NCBI GenBank assembly: GCA_019310425.1
Contig: JAFDEI010000052.1
Span: 1-34,427, forward strand
Length of the DNA: 34,427 nt
Direction: 5' to 3'
From: Deltaproteobacteria bacterium
Lineage (GTDB): Bacteria > Myxococcota_A > UBA9160 > SMWR01
Shown: positions 22,495-29,479 of the stretch, piece by piece
How positions within the stretch are numbered: position 1 is the first letter of the stretch
How the letters are laid out: every line of letters begins with the position of its first letter
Position numbers and translations under genes: made by a program
Notes under the pieces: generated by a model
The model's input: only the letters and a program-made list of their open reading frames with translations
Databases searched by the model: none
What the model was told of the DNA's origin: nothing

Positions 22495-24315
22495 GTGTCT
22501 GCCCCCCCCCAATACGACGTCCCGCTCACGCTCGGCGCTCAGCTCGACGCGCGCGCCAATGATCCCGCAATCGCGTCACTGCCCGCAGTGGTCCATGGCG
22601 ACCGCAGCTGGAGTTATCTCGAGTTTCGCGACGAGGCGGTTCGCTTCGCACATTTCCTGATCGCTCGGCTCGGCCCGGTCGACGAGGCGCGACCGGGCCA
22701 TGTCGCGATGCTGCTCGATAACCACCCTGAGTTACTCGCGCTCTACGCCGGCTGCGGTTATGCGGGGCTCACCTTGTTCGGCGTCAACACCGGACTGCGG
22801 GGCGAGACGCTCGCCGGCGTGTTGAACCAGTCCGGCGCGCGCGTGCTGGTCGTCGACGAACGCTTGCTGCCCGAGGTCGAGCCCATCGTCGATCGGCTTG
22901 CGAATATCGCACCGGAGAATCTACTCGTGTTGCGCAGCCAGAGTCCCGAGGATCTCGGTGATCGCGATCTGGCCGGTCGGATCGCCGCCGAGGTCGCGGC
23001 GCCCGGTATCTCGCTCGACACGCCCGGTGTGGACGTCGTGCCGAGCGACAATCTCGTCGTGATCTACACCTCGGGCACCACTGGCCTGCCCAAGGGCATC
23101 AACAACAATCACCTGAAGCTGCTCGTGATCGGCCAGACGGTCGCGAACAATCTCGGGCTTGGAACGGACGATGTCGGCTACGCCTGCATGCCGCTGTTTC
23201 ACTCGAACGCGCTATTTCTCGGTTTTCAGCCCTGCCTGTATGCGGGCGGAACGATCTCGATGCGCGAGCGTTTCAGTGCGAGCGCGTTCGTCCCGGACGT
23301 GTTGCGTTACGGCGTGACCTTCTGGAACTATGTCGGCGAGCCCGTCCACTACATCCTCGGCGCGATCGAAAAGGAATATTCGAGTGATGCGGCGCGCATC
23401 CGTGCGGAGCTCACCGAGAATCCGAGGAACCGATTGCGCTACGCGGTCGGAAACGGCGCGGCACCGCCCGACATCGACCGATTCGCGCACTGGCTCGGAC
23501 TCGAGGATATGTTCGAGCTCTACGGCTCGACCGAGGCGACGATCAGCACTTTCCGGAAGAAGGGCGACCCGCGTGGCAGCGTCGGCGAGGTCAAGGACGA
23601 CGCGGTCAAGATCCTGAGCGAAAGCGCTGCCGAGTGTCCGCCGGCCGAGGTCGACAGCGATGGCAAGATCGCGAATTATGCCGCAGCGGTCGGTGAAATC
23701 TGCCGTGTCGCCCCCGATACGGGGCTCTTCCAGGGATACTTCGCGAACGACGGAGCGACGACTTCGAAATACCGCGACGGTGTCTACCACTCGGGCGATC
23801 TGGGCCACATACAGATCGTCGACGGCGTCCGGCACCTGTTCTTCGACGGCCGGACCGACGATTGGATCCGCAAGGACGGTGAGAACTTCTCAGCCGCGCA
23901 GGTGGCGCGGCTCGTCCAGGAGCACGCTGACGTGGTGCTCGCGGCTGCGTACGGAGTGCCATGCGCGGTGAGTGACGAACTCGTCATGGTTGCGCTCAAG
24001 CTTCGCGACGGCGTGGGCTTCGACCCGCAAGGATTCTTTGACTTCTGCGATGAATCGACGCGTGAGGGTGGGATGGACCCGAAGTGGTTCCCCGACTTCG
24101 TGCGCATCGTCGAAGAATTCGAGTACACGCAGACCCAGAAGGTGCTGGTTCGAAATCTCAAGCGTGACCACTTCGACCTGCGGCGGCTCGCCGAGCAGTC
24201 GGTTTTCTGGCGTCGGCGCGGCGACACCGGATATCGGGCGTTCACGCGTGCGGAATTTGATCTGCTGCGGAAGGAATTCGAAGCCGCTGAGCGGGTCGCA
24301 CTGGTTGATCGCTAG
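22495..24315 (+). CDS. Long-chain acyl-CoA synthetase (AMP-forming)
   Basis: 606 aa. ATP-dependent activation of a fatty acid to acyl-CoA through an acyl-adenylate. Motifs: IYTSGTTGLPKGINNNH (about residues 190-206, P-loop), the middle FWNYVGEPVHYIL, ELYGSTEATIS (about 342-352), the hinge region HSGDLGHIQ...FFDGRTDDWIRKDGENFS, and C-terminal EYTQTQKVLVRNLKRDHFD with the adenylation lysine position. The FWNYVGEP and GENFS features resemble the FATP/very-long-chain branch. GTG start with TTGGAG upstream; codons 3-6 contain a run of nine C (22502-22510) that is prone to slippage. The stop codon lies in the CTAG target duplication of a palindromic element. Confidence 0.9.
   Translation: MSAPPQYDVPLTLGAQLDARANDPAIASLPAVVHGDRSWSYLEFRDEAVRFAHFLIARLGPVDEARPGHVAMLLDNHPELLALYAGCGYAGLTLFGVNTGLRGETLAGVLNQSGARVLVVDERLLPEVEPIVDRLANIAPENLLVLRSQSPEDLGDRDLAGRIAAEVAAPGISLDTPGVDVVPSDNLVVIYTSGTTGLPKGINNNHLKLLVIGQTVANNLGLGTDDVGYACMPLFHSNALFLGFQPCLYAGGTISMRERFSASAFVPDVLRYGVTFWNYVGEPVHYILGAIEKEYSSDAARIRAELTENPRNRLRYAVGNGAAPPDIDRFAHWLGLEDMFELYGSTEATISTFRKKGDPRGSVGEVKDDAVKILSESAAECPPAEVDSDGKIANYAAAVGEICRVAPDTGLFQGYFANDGATTSKYRDGVYHSGDLGHIQIVDGVRHLFFDGRTDDWIRKDGENFSAAQVARLVQEHADVVLAAAYGVPCAVSDELVMVALKLRDGVGFDPQGFFDFCDESTREGGMDPKWFPDFVRIVEEFEYTQTQKVLVRNLKRDHFDLRRLAEQSVFWRRRGDTGYRAFTRAEFDLLRKEFEAAERVALVDR
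22502..22510 (+). repeat. C9 homopolymer in codons 3-6 of the acyl-CoA synthetase
   Basis: Nine consecutive C directly after GTGTCTG. A change of one base would shift the frame almost at the start of the gene. Confidence 0.95.
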
Positions 24316-24478
24316 CAGCCCGACCCAAGACTCGCGTGGGAAGCCCGGGAACCGAGGCACGTCGACTGCAAGGCGCGTGAGGAGGGCGTAGCGTCAGCTA
24401 CGGCCGACGATCGCAACACAGCAGGCGGCGATGCATCGGTCTCCGGGCGTCGCGGGAGTCTTGGGTCGGGCTGCTAGC
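24311..24478. mobile_element. Palindromic MITE-like element with CTAG target duplication
   Basis: The 158-bp body (24316-24473) has perfect 18-bp terminal inverted repeats (CAGCCCGACCCAAGACTC and its complement) flanked by CTAG on both sides (24312-24315, 24474-24477). Inner parts continue as an imperfect palindrome down to CGTAGC-GTCA-GCTACG, whose centre (24394.5) is exactly the centre of the whole element, so one strand can fold end to end. No transposase is encoded. The left CTAG contains the stop codon of the acyl-CoA synthetase gene. Right of the element the sequence continues CTGCGCGC, the first bases of the stop-anchored repeat family. Confidence 0.85.
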
Positions 24479-24542
24479 TGCGCGCATGAACTCGGCAGGC
24501 CGGGGCCAGAGTACGGTTTTGAAACACCGAAGTACGAAATCG

Positions 24543-24566
24543 GACTTGTGACCTGGGACACAAGTC
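24543..24566. promoter_or_regulatory. Inverted repeat resembling an enhancer-binding protein site
   Basis: GACTTGTG-N8-CACAAGTC, a perfect 8-bp inverted repeat. It contains TGT-N10-ACA (24547-24562), the pattern known for NifA upstream sites. Its centre is about 100 bp upstream of the expected start of the sigma54-like promoter at 24633. The regulator itself is not in the window. Confidence 0.55.
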
Positions 24567-24632
24567 GCGGGCGAATTCTCAGAACATAATATCTTCAATA
24601 TGTTACAGATCTAATTGCCGGTCTTACGTTTC

Positions 24633-24646
24633 GGCACGCGGCTTGC
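24633..24646 (+). promoter_or_regulatory. Sigma54-type -24/-12 promoter
   Basis: GGCACG-CGGC-TTGC matches the TGGCACG-N4-TTGC consensus except for the first T (C here) and the base after TTGC. Spacing of the GG and GC elements is canonical. An AT-rich stretch (about 24575-24615) lies between it and the upstream palindrome, as expected for a loop region. Confidence 0.65.
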
Positions 24647-24687
24647 GTAAGAAAGGGAATCGCAATCCGTGGTACCGGAGGTCATGG

Positions 24688-25173
24688 GTGGGTATGGACG
24701 CAATCTGTTCGGCAGAGGAGCACTACCAACGAGGCGAGGCTGCGCTCGCAGAGGATGCGCCGGGGCTTGCGCTCGGTCATTTTCGCGCGGCGAATCGGCT
24801 CGATCCGACAAGCCCACGCATACGCTCGTACTACGGGTTGTGTCTGGCTCTGGCGGAGCGGCGCTTCGACAAGGCGCTCCAACTGTGCCGGTCCGCGGCC
24901 AAAGAGGAATTCTTCAACCCGGTGCTCTATCACAACCTCGCAGTTGTTCATCTGTCCTTCGGCTTCAAAGCAGAGGGAATTCGGTACCTGCGCCGCGGTT
25001 TGATGATCGATCCGGGCAACGAGTTGATCGCCGCGAGCCTGCAGGAGATGGGCATGCGGCGTCGGCCGCCGCTGCGTTTCCTGTCGCGTCGGCACGCACT
25101 GAACCGATGGCTCGGCGGATTGCGCGAATTCCTGCCGGTTGCGAGCCGAGAAAGACACGCTCTCGAACTCTAG
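24688..25173 (+). CDS. TPR-repeat protein behind a sigma54-like promoter
   Basis: 161 aa from a GTG at 24688 with GGAGG six bases upstream (ATG 24694 is a near alternative). Helix-turn-helix tetratricopeptide pattern: AEEHYQRGEAALAEDAPGLA, LGHFRAANRLDPTSPRIRSY, LCLALAERRFDKALQLCRSA, then LYHNLAVVHLSFGFKAEGIR and LRRGLMIDPGNELI, giving about three repeats, followed by a basic tail (MRRRPPLRFLSRRHALNRWL). No signal peptide or membrane segment, so a cytoplasmic adaptor is likely. The upstream sigma54-type promoter and palindrome predict expression only when a specific activator is on. Stands alone; the partner is unknown. Confidence 0.75.
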   Translation: MGMDAICSAEEHYQRGEAALAEDAPGLALGHFRAANRLDPTSPRIRSYYGLCLALAERRFDKALQLCRSAAKEEFFNPVLYHNLAVVHLSFGFKAEGIRYLRRGLMIDPGNELIAASLQEMGMRRRPPLRFLSRRHALNRWLGGLREFLPVASRERHALEL

Positions 25174-25347
25174 GTCTGACCGGCGTCTGGGAGTGTCGGA
25201 GGGCTGAGAAGTGGTCATCTTTGATGCCTATTTCGGAACGGACCGGGGGCAACTACCAGACCGGTCCCTTTATTCCCACCGGTCCGGTTACTACGACTTC
25301 GTCGACGTTACTGACCGGGTCGAAACCTGCTCGGACGGGGTGAAGCG

Positions 25348-25376
25348 TTGACACCCGGCGTGAGAGTCCCTATTCG
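25348..25376 (+). promoter_or_regulatory. Sigma70-type promoter of the bS22-like gene
   Basis: TTGACA (25348-25353), 17-bp spacer, TATTCG (25371-25376). The -35 is consensus. A transcript starting near 25383 would carry a hairpin TCCTC-CCCGT-GAGGA (25392-25406) that abuts the ribosome-binding site GAGG at 25408-25411. The 174 bp before the promoter hold no gene, but several GACCGG/CCGGTC inverted motifs. Confidence 0.7.
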
Positions 25377-25418
25377 TCCCCGCTGAAAAAATCCTCCCCG
25401 TGAGGACGAGGTAAAGTC

Positions 25419-25511
25419 TTGGGAAACGTCATCAAGAAGCGTCGAAAGAAGATGCGCAAGCACAAGAAGCGCAAGCTGCTGAAGCGAGCTCGCCACAAGC
25501 GCAAGCGCTAA
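25419..25511 (+). CDS. bS22/mS38-like small ribosomal protein (AURKAIP1/COX24 domain)
   Basis: 30 aa, TTG start at 25419 with GAGG seven bases upstream, stop TAA. Begins MGNVIKKRRKKMRKHKKRK and continues with LLKRARHKRKR; 20 of 30 residues are Lys, Arg or His. The pattern xxVIKKRRKrMxKHKxRKLLKRxRHxRR is that of the AURKAIP1/COX24 family, which includes the mitochondrial mS38 and the small subunit protein bS22 of mycobacterial ribosomes. Expected role: a component of the 30S subunit near the decoding centre. It is easily missed because of its size and TTG start. A strong promoter lies upstream and a terminator downstream, so it is a one-gene unit. Confidence 0.85.
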   Translation: MGNVIKKRRKKMRKHKKRKLLKRARHKRKR

Positions 25512-25545
25512 TACAGGCGCTGCCCGTGCAGCTTCGAAGTGCCCT

Positions 25546-25568
25546 ACGGCGGACCCTCGGTCCGCCGT
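25546..25568 (+). terminator. Terminator after the bS22-like gene
   Basis: ACGGCGGACC-CTC-GGTCCGCCGT, a perfect 10-bp stem with a 3-nt loop, followed by TCCATTTTCC. Lies 34 bp after the stop codon. Confidence 0.8.
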
Positions 25569-26053
25569 TCCATTTTCCGAATTTCCGTTGTATTCCGAGC
25601 GCTTTAAGCGGATGGACCACTGCGTTCAAGCGACGCTGATCGATCCGAACGCGGTGTTGCATCGAGCCGACGACGGTGAACGCGAAGCGACTCCGTCGGC
25701 GAGCAAATGCGCGTCGACGAGCGCCCTCTACTGTTTTACGGGCCAAGAGTTCGATCGATTTCTGATTAATGGCCCGCAGCATGACATCACATCATATTGT
25801 TTTTTTTAGGTTTACCTCTTGACGACACCAAAAATTCGCTGGTAGGGTCAGTCGCAAGAGTGGCTCTAGTGCCGCGGTTTGACTTGGGAACACACTTAGA
25901 ATGCCGTCAAGTCGCACATTCCGGTCTCCGATATGGGACACGAGTCACGAGGCCGCGCAAGTTGCTGCGGTTGCGGTGCAGTTCGCTGCATCGTTCGTGC
26001 TGGAATGTGGGCGATCGCGTAGCTCGAGCACACGAACAGGGGGGTAACCCGAA
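25569..26053 (+). promoter_or_regulatory. Noncoding region with candidate promoter for the H1-like gene
   Basis: About 490 bp without a convincing gene, with lower GC than the neighbours and a T8 run at 25800-25807. Promoter candidate: TTGACG (25819-25824), spacer 18, TAGGGT (25843-25848). It would give an untranslated leader of roughly 200 nt. A GGGCCA...TGGCCC inverted repeat is at 25740-25775. Confidence 0.35.
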
Positions 26054-26350
26054 ATGGCAGCACGCAAGAAGAAGGCCACTCGCAAGAAGGCCACCAGGAA
26101 GAAGGCCACCAAGAAGAAGGCCCGTAAGAAGAAGGCCCGTAAGAAGAAGGCCACGAAGAAGAAGGCCCGTAAGAAGAAGGCCACCAAGAAGAAGGCCCGT
26201 AAGAAGAAGGGCACGAAGAAGAAGGCCCGTAAGAAGAAGGCCACCAAGAAGAAGGCCCGCAAGAAGAAGGGCACGAAGAAGAAGGCCCGTAAGAAGAAGG
26301 CCACCAAGAAGAAGGCCACACGCAAGAAGGCTCGACGCCGCAAGAAGTAA
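26054..26350 (+). CDS. Histone H1-like Lys/Ala-rich DNA-binding protein
   Basis: 98 aa made almost only of Lys, Arg, Ala, Thr and Gly, in about 15 imperfect five-residue units (KKKAR, KKKAT, KKKGT), beginning MAARKKKATRKKATRKK. Start supported by a G-run about 9 nt upstream. Such tails resemble histone H1 C-terminal domains and bacterial HctB/AlgP-like proteins, which bind and compact DNA without sequence specificity. No globular part is present. DNA compaction or RNA/ribosome binding in slow growth is an inference. It has its own likely promoter, an untranslated leader and a strong terminator, so it is regulated separately from the omega subunit gene downstream. Confidence 0.8.
   Translation: MAARKKKATRKKATRKKATKKKARKKKARKKKATKKKARKKKATKKKARKKKGTKKKARKKKATKKKARKKKGTKKKARKKKATKKKATRKKARRRKK
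26058..26340 (+). repeat. 15-bp tandem repeat coding the KKKAR/KKKAT units
   Basis: Repeated AAGAAGAAGGCCCGT and AAGAAGAAGGCCACC units; every Lys codon is AAG. Copy number should be unstable and read mapping unreliable here. Confidence 0.9.
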
Positions 26351-26389
26351 TTCGCGTCGGACCGGCCTTCTTACGGGGAGGTCATGGGA

Positions 26390-26416
26390 CCCCGGCCGGC
26401 AATTGCCCGGCCGGGG
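26390..26416 (+). terminator. Rho-independent terminator after the H1-like gene
   Basis: CCCCGGCCGG (26390-26399), 7-nt loop, CCGGCCGGGG (26407-26416), then TTTCCTTCGTT. Perfect 10-bp GC stem. Confidence 0.85.
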
Positions 26417-26466
26417 TTTCCTTCGTTCCGGGCCTGGCCTAAGCTCCGCGCCCGAGGAAGACATCC

Positions 26467-26679
26467 ATGGCACGTATCACCATCGAAGACTGCACCAAGA
26501 TCATTCCGAACCGGTTCCACCTGGTTCAGACGGCTGCGATCCGCACCAAGCAGCTGAAGCGCGGCGCCAAGGCGCTCGTGCAGAGCGAAGAGAACAAAGA
26601 GGTCGTGGTGGCGCTGCGGGAGATCGCAGCCGGATACATCACGCCCGACTATCCCGAAGACACTACCGCCGAGGATTAA
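26467..26679 (+). CDS. rpoZ: RNA polymerase omega subunit
   Basis: 70 aa: MARITIEDCTKIIPNRFHLV, QTAAIRTKQLKRGAKALVQS and an acidic C-terminus (DYPEDTTAED). The N-terminal ARITIEDC and the NRFxLVxxAAxRxxQLxxG pattern are diagnostic. Omega helps assemble and stabilise the beta-prime subunit and carries part of the ppGpp site in proteobacteria. GAGGAAG lies about 6 nt upstream of the ATG. The usual neighbours gmk and spoT are not here; upstream is a terminator, downstream a dispersed repeat and a converging kinase gene. Confidence 0.97.
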   Translation: MARITIEDCTKIIPNRFHLVQTAAIRTKQLKRGAKALVQSEENKEVVVALREIAAGYITPDYPEDTTAED

Positions 26680-26737
26680 TCCTCACGCGGCGCAAGCAGG
26701 AAGCCGGGGAGGGCTCGTGCCCCACGGGGACAGCTGC

Positions 26738-26832
26738 GTCCGCGAAGCGGCCAACGCGCAGCGAGGCGAAGGCCCGGTTGGGTAAATCACACGCCGGGCG
26801 GAAGCTTTGGCCGCAACGCGGCCAACGCGCTG
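26738..26832 (-). repeat. Stop-anchored hairpin repeat, copy D
   Basis: On the minus strand it begins at the first base after the TAG of the histidine-kinase-like gene: CAGCGCGTTGGCCGCGTTGC, then GGCCAAAGCTTCCGCCCGGC; a second CTGCGCGTTGGCCGC starts at 26761, 71 bp later. The region between the two units has diverged from copies A and B. Confidence 0.85.
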
Positions 26833-28134
26833 CTAGCCCGCCACCTGGACCGGGATCCGGAATGACACCGAGGTGCCGCGCCCGACGTCGCTCGAGACCG
26901 CGACTTCTCCATCCAGCAGCGTGATCAGGTCCTTCACCAGAGCCAACCCGAGGCCGGCGCCCGAGTAGGTTTGCGACGACGCGACGTCCACCTGGAAGAA
27001 CTCATCGAAGATGAATTGTTGGTCGTCAGGGCAGATGCCGATGCCGGTGTCGCGAACCTCGCAGGACAACTCCTGGTCCTCGACCGAGGCGCGAATCTCG
27101 ATCCGGCCCTCCGGCGTGAACTTGGCCGCGTTGTCGAGCAGCAGGAATAGGATCTGATTGACCTTCGTGAGGTCGGTCCGAATCTTCGGGAACGGCTCGA
27201 GGATGTGCTGCTCGACCGAGATCGACTTCTCGCCGACGGCGTCTTGGATACTGAAGATGGCTTCTTCGACCATCTCGCGGAAGTTCATGTCGTGGATCTC
27301 GACCGGCAGTTCGTTCTGTTTGATCCGCCACAGATCGAGGATGTTCTGCAGGTTTCGCAGGAAGGCGGAGCCGTCGTCGAGCGCCGATCGCAAGGTCTGC
27401 TTGGCGCCATCGGACAGCGTCTCGTTCTCGCCGGTCAGCACCGCGATGATGCCTTCGATGATGCTGTTGAGTGGGGTCCGCAGCTCACGCGACATCTTCT
27501 CGATGAAGTCATTCTTGAGCTTTTCGATCTTCCCGAGCTTCTCGTTGCTGCGCAGAAGCTCGATATCCTGCGCGAACAGCGCCTCGGAGAGTTTGAGGAT
27601 CTCTTCGTTCTGATCGCTCTCGTCGCCGGGCGTCGCGGTCGGTTCATCCTGGTGCCACAGGCTCGCGTGGTCGAGGCGCAGCGCCAGGTGCTCGATGGTG
27701 GTCTCCAGCGCAGTGCGTTGCACGGAGTCGAGCGCAGCACCCAATCCCACCACGAGCGCTCCGTGCGCCTTGTCGCCGAAGATCAGCGGGTGGATTTCGA
27801 GCCCGGCCGCGGCGCGTGCGCCAAGCGAGGGCAGGGGGTTTATTACCGCCGTCGTCTGGCTGATGATCGCGTCTTGGACATCGGCGTGCAGCTGTTCGGC
27901 GGCTTCCCGAGCGGCGTGCGGGCTGGCGAAGCCGGCTGCCGCGCGCAGGCGAGCGGCATTGTCGGCTGATTCGTCCCCGGGAGCTGCGGCGAAAACCAGG
28001 CTCAGCCCACCCGCGGTCTGGTCCGCCGCATTGGCGGCCAGCTTGCGGAGTGCTTGGGCGAGGGCCTGGATGTCCGGGCCTGCCACGGCCCTCGGGGCAC
28101 CTTCGCCGTTGTCTATATCCGATGCGGCCGTCAC
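26833..28134 (-). CDS. Histidine-kinase-like protein lacking the phosphoacceptor His
   Basis: 433 aa, GTG start with GGAGG five bases upstream. N-terminal about 170 residues resemble a GAF-type sensor domain, then a coiled coil (EILKLSEALFAQDIELLRSN, EKLGKIEKLKNDFIEKM), a HisKA-like dimerisation helix and an HATPase domain. The ATPase boxes are complete: DNAAKFTPEG (N), DTGIGI (G1), FDEFFQ (F), GAGLGLALVK (G2). In the H-box the residue that should be His is Arg216: KMSRELRTPL, codon CGT at 27487-27489 (minus strand), one transition from CAT. It therefore cannot phosphorylate itself on the usual His. It follows the PilU-like gene by 14 bp and is probably cotranscribed; no response regulator is present. 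Confidence 0.9.
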   Translation of the reverse strand: MTAASDIDNGEGAPRAVAGPDIQALAQALRKLAANAADQTAGGLSLVFAAAPGDESADNAARLRAAAGFASPHAAREAAEQLHADVQDAIISQTTAVINPLPSLGARAAAGLEIHPLIFGDKAHGALVVGLGAALDSVQRTALETTIEHLALRLDHASLWHQDEPTATPGDESDQNEEILKLSEALFAQDIELLRSNEKLGKIEKLKNDFIEKMSRELRTPLNSIIEGIIAVLTGENETLSDGAKQTLRSALDDGSAFLRNLQNILDLWRIKQNELPVEIHDMNFREMVEEAIFSIQDAVGEKSISVEQHILEPFPKIRTDLTKVNQILFLLLDNAAKFTPEGRIEIRASVEDQELSCEVRDTGIGICPDDQQFIFDEFFQVDVASSQTYSGAGLGLALVKDLITLLDGEVAVSSDVGRGTSVSFRIPVQVAG

Positions 28135-28148
28135 GAATGCCTCCGCGC

Positions 28149-29294
28149 TTAGAAGCGCGTATCCGATTCGATTTCGAACGGGCCCTGAGCCGGCTCGCTG
28201 TCGTCCACCGTGTCGGGGTCACCGCCCTCCAGCGAGAGCTTGGTCTTCAGGTCCATCGGGTTCGTCGCGGCACAAAGCGCTGTTTCGACAGAGACCTTGC
28301 TCGCGCGGATCAAGTCGAGCAGGTGCTGGTCGAAAGTCTGGTTGCCCTCGGAACGGCCGCGCGCGATGAATTCGTTGATCTCGCTCGTCTTCGATGGATC
28401 CTTGATGCATTCCTGGATTGTGCGCGTGCTGCGCATGATCTCGACCGCAGGAACGCGCGCGGTACCCTTCTTGTTGGGCAGCAAGCGTAGTGAGACCACG
28501 GCCTTGAGGTTGTCGGCGAGTCGATGGCGAACATTCGCCTGCTCCTCGGCCGGGAAGAACGAAACCAACCGGTTGATCGTCGAGCTGACGTCGCTGGTGT
28601 GGATCGACGAGAAGACCAGGTGGCCGGTCTCGGCGGCCTTGAGCGACATGTCGACTGTCTCGAGGTCACGCATTTCGCCGACCATGATCACGTCCGGGTC
28701 CTGCCGCAGGGCTGCGCGCAGTGCGTGCGAGAACGACGAAGTATCGGTCCCGACTTCGCGCTGCGTGATGATGCTCTTGTCATGCGTGAAGACGAACTCG
28801 ATCGGGTCCTCGACTGTGATGATCTTCGACTTCCGCGACCGGTTGACCTCTTCGACCATCGTCGCGAGCGTCGTCGACTTTCCCATGCCGGTGGAGCCGG
28901 TGACGAGCACGTAGCCGCGCTGGAGGCTCGCGACGTCTTGCAAGACGCTCGGGAGGTTCAATTCCTCGAAGCTGCGGATCTGGAGCGGAATGACGCGCAG
29001 TACGATGTTGAAGAACTTCCGCTGTCTAGAAATGTTCACGCGGAAGCGGCCTTCGCTCGGCAGCTCGAACGCGAGGTCGATCTCGTTGAAGTCCATCGAC
29101 TCCTGACGGCCGTCGGACTCCATCAGCATTCTCGCGATGGCCTCGGTGTCCTTGGCGGAGAGAACCTTGTAGCGAAGCTCGACGAGGTCGCCGTTGAAGC
29201 GATACAGCGGCAGGTAACCCACCTGGAGGTGGATGTCCGATGCGCCCTTCTCGATTCCCAACCGCAGCAGGCGGTACAGCTTTTCCCGTTCCAT
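28149..29294 (-). CDS. pilU: Type IV pilus retraction ATPase, PilT/PilU family
   Basis: 381 aa. N-terminal GASDIHLQVGYLPLYRFNGD, Walker A GSTGMGKST (about residues 133-141), Asp box ITVEDPIEFVF, Walker B DPDVIMVGEMRD, His box HLVFSSIHTSD, and C-terminal GNQTFDQHLLDLIRASKVS...AATNPMDLKTKLSLEG. The C-terminal half is closer in pattern to PilU than to PilT, so the symbol is provisional. These hexameric ATPases power depolymerisation of type IV pili for twitching. ATG start with AAAGGGTG upstream. The gene heads a two-gene unit with a histidine-kinase-like protein; no other pil gene is in the window. Confidence 0.9.
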   Translation of the reverse strand: MEREKLYRLLRLGIEKGASDIHLQVGYLPLYRFNGDLVELRYKVLSAKDTEAIARMLMESDGRQESMDFNEIDLAFELPSEGRFRVNISRQRKFFNIVLRVIPLQIRSFEELNLPSVLQDVASLQRGYVLVTGSTGMGKSTTLATMVEEVNRSRKSKIITVEDPIEFVFTHDKSIITQREVGTDTSSFSHALRAALRQDPDVIMVGEMRDLETVDMSLKAAETGHLVFSSIHTSDVSSTINRLVSFFPAEEQANVRHRLADNLKAVVSLRLLPNKKGTARVPAVEIMRSTRTIQECIKDPSKTSEINEFIARGRSEGNQTFDQHLLDLIRASKVSVETALCAATNPMDLKTKLSLEGGDPDTVDDSEPAQGPFEIESDTRF

Positions 29295-29479
29295 TGCTCA
29301 ACACCCTTTCGCGAAGGTGTCCGTGCTACTTCGTTCGCGAGTATTCCGCTGTATTTATCGGCGGTTCGCATGTCGCCTTGACAGCGATTGTCGGTTGCGG
29401 GCGGGGTCGGCCGGGTCGGGGGCGGTTTTCGCTACAATCCGTGTGTCCAATTCTGGAAAATTCCAGGGAGAACACAACG

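Noticed and set aside
25588-25809. 73-codon open frame after the bS22-like gene
   Set aside because: No convincing ribosome site, no recognised motif, and unusual composition including many Cys and Asp; treated as noncoding.
25921-25948. GGGACACGAGTC, similar to half of the palindrome at 24543
   Set aside because: Only one arm matches and no sigma54-type promoter follows, so it is probably chance.
25896-26473. Long Leu/Phe/Pro-rich open frames on the minus strand
   Set aside because: They are complements of the Lys-rich tandem repeat of the H1-like gene; no ribosome site and pure low complexity.
29378-29438. TTGACA (29378) with TACAAT (29433) as a promoter
   Set aside because: The boxes are about 49 bp apart, far beyond the usual 16-18.
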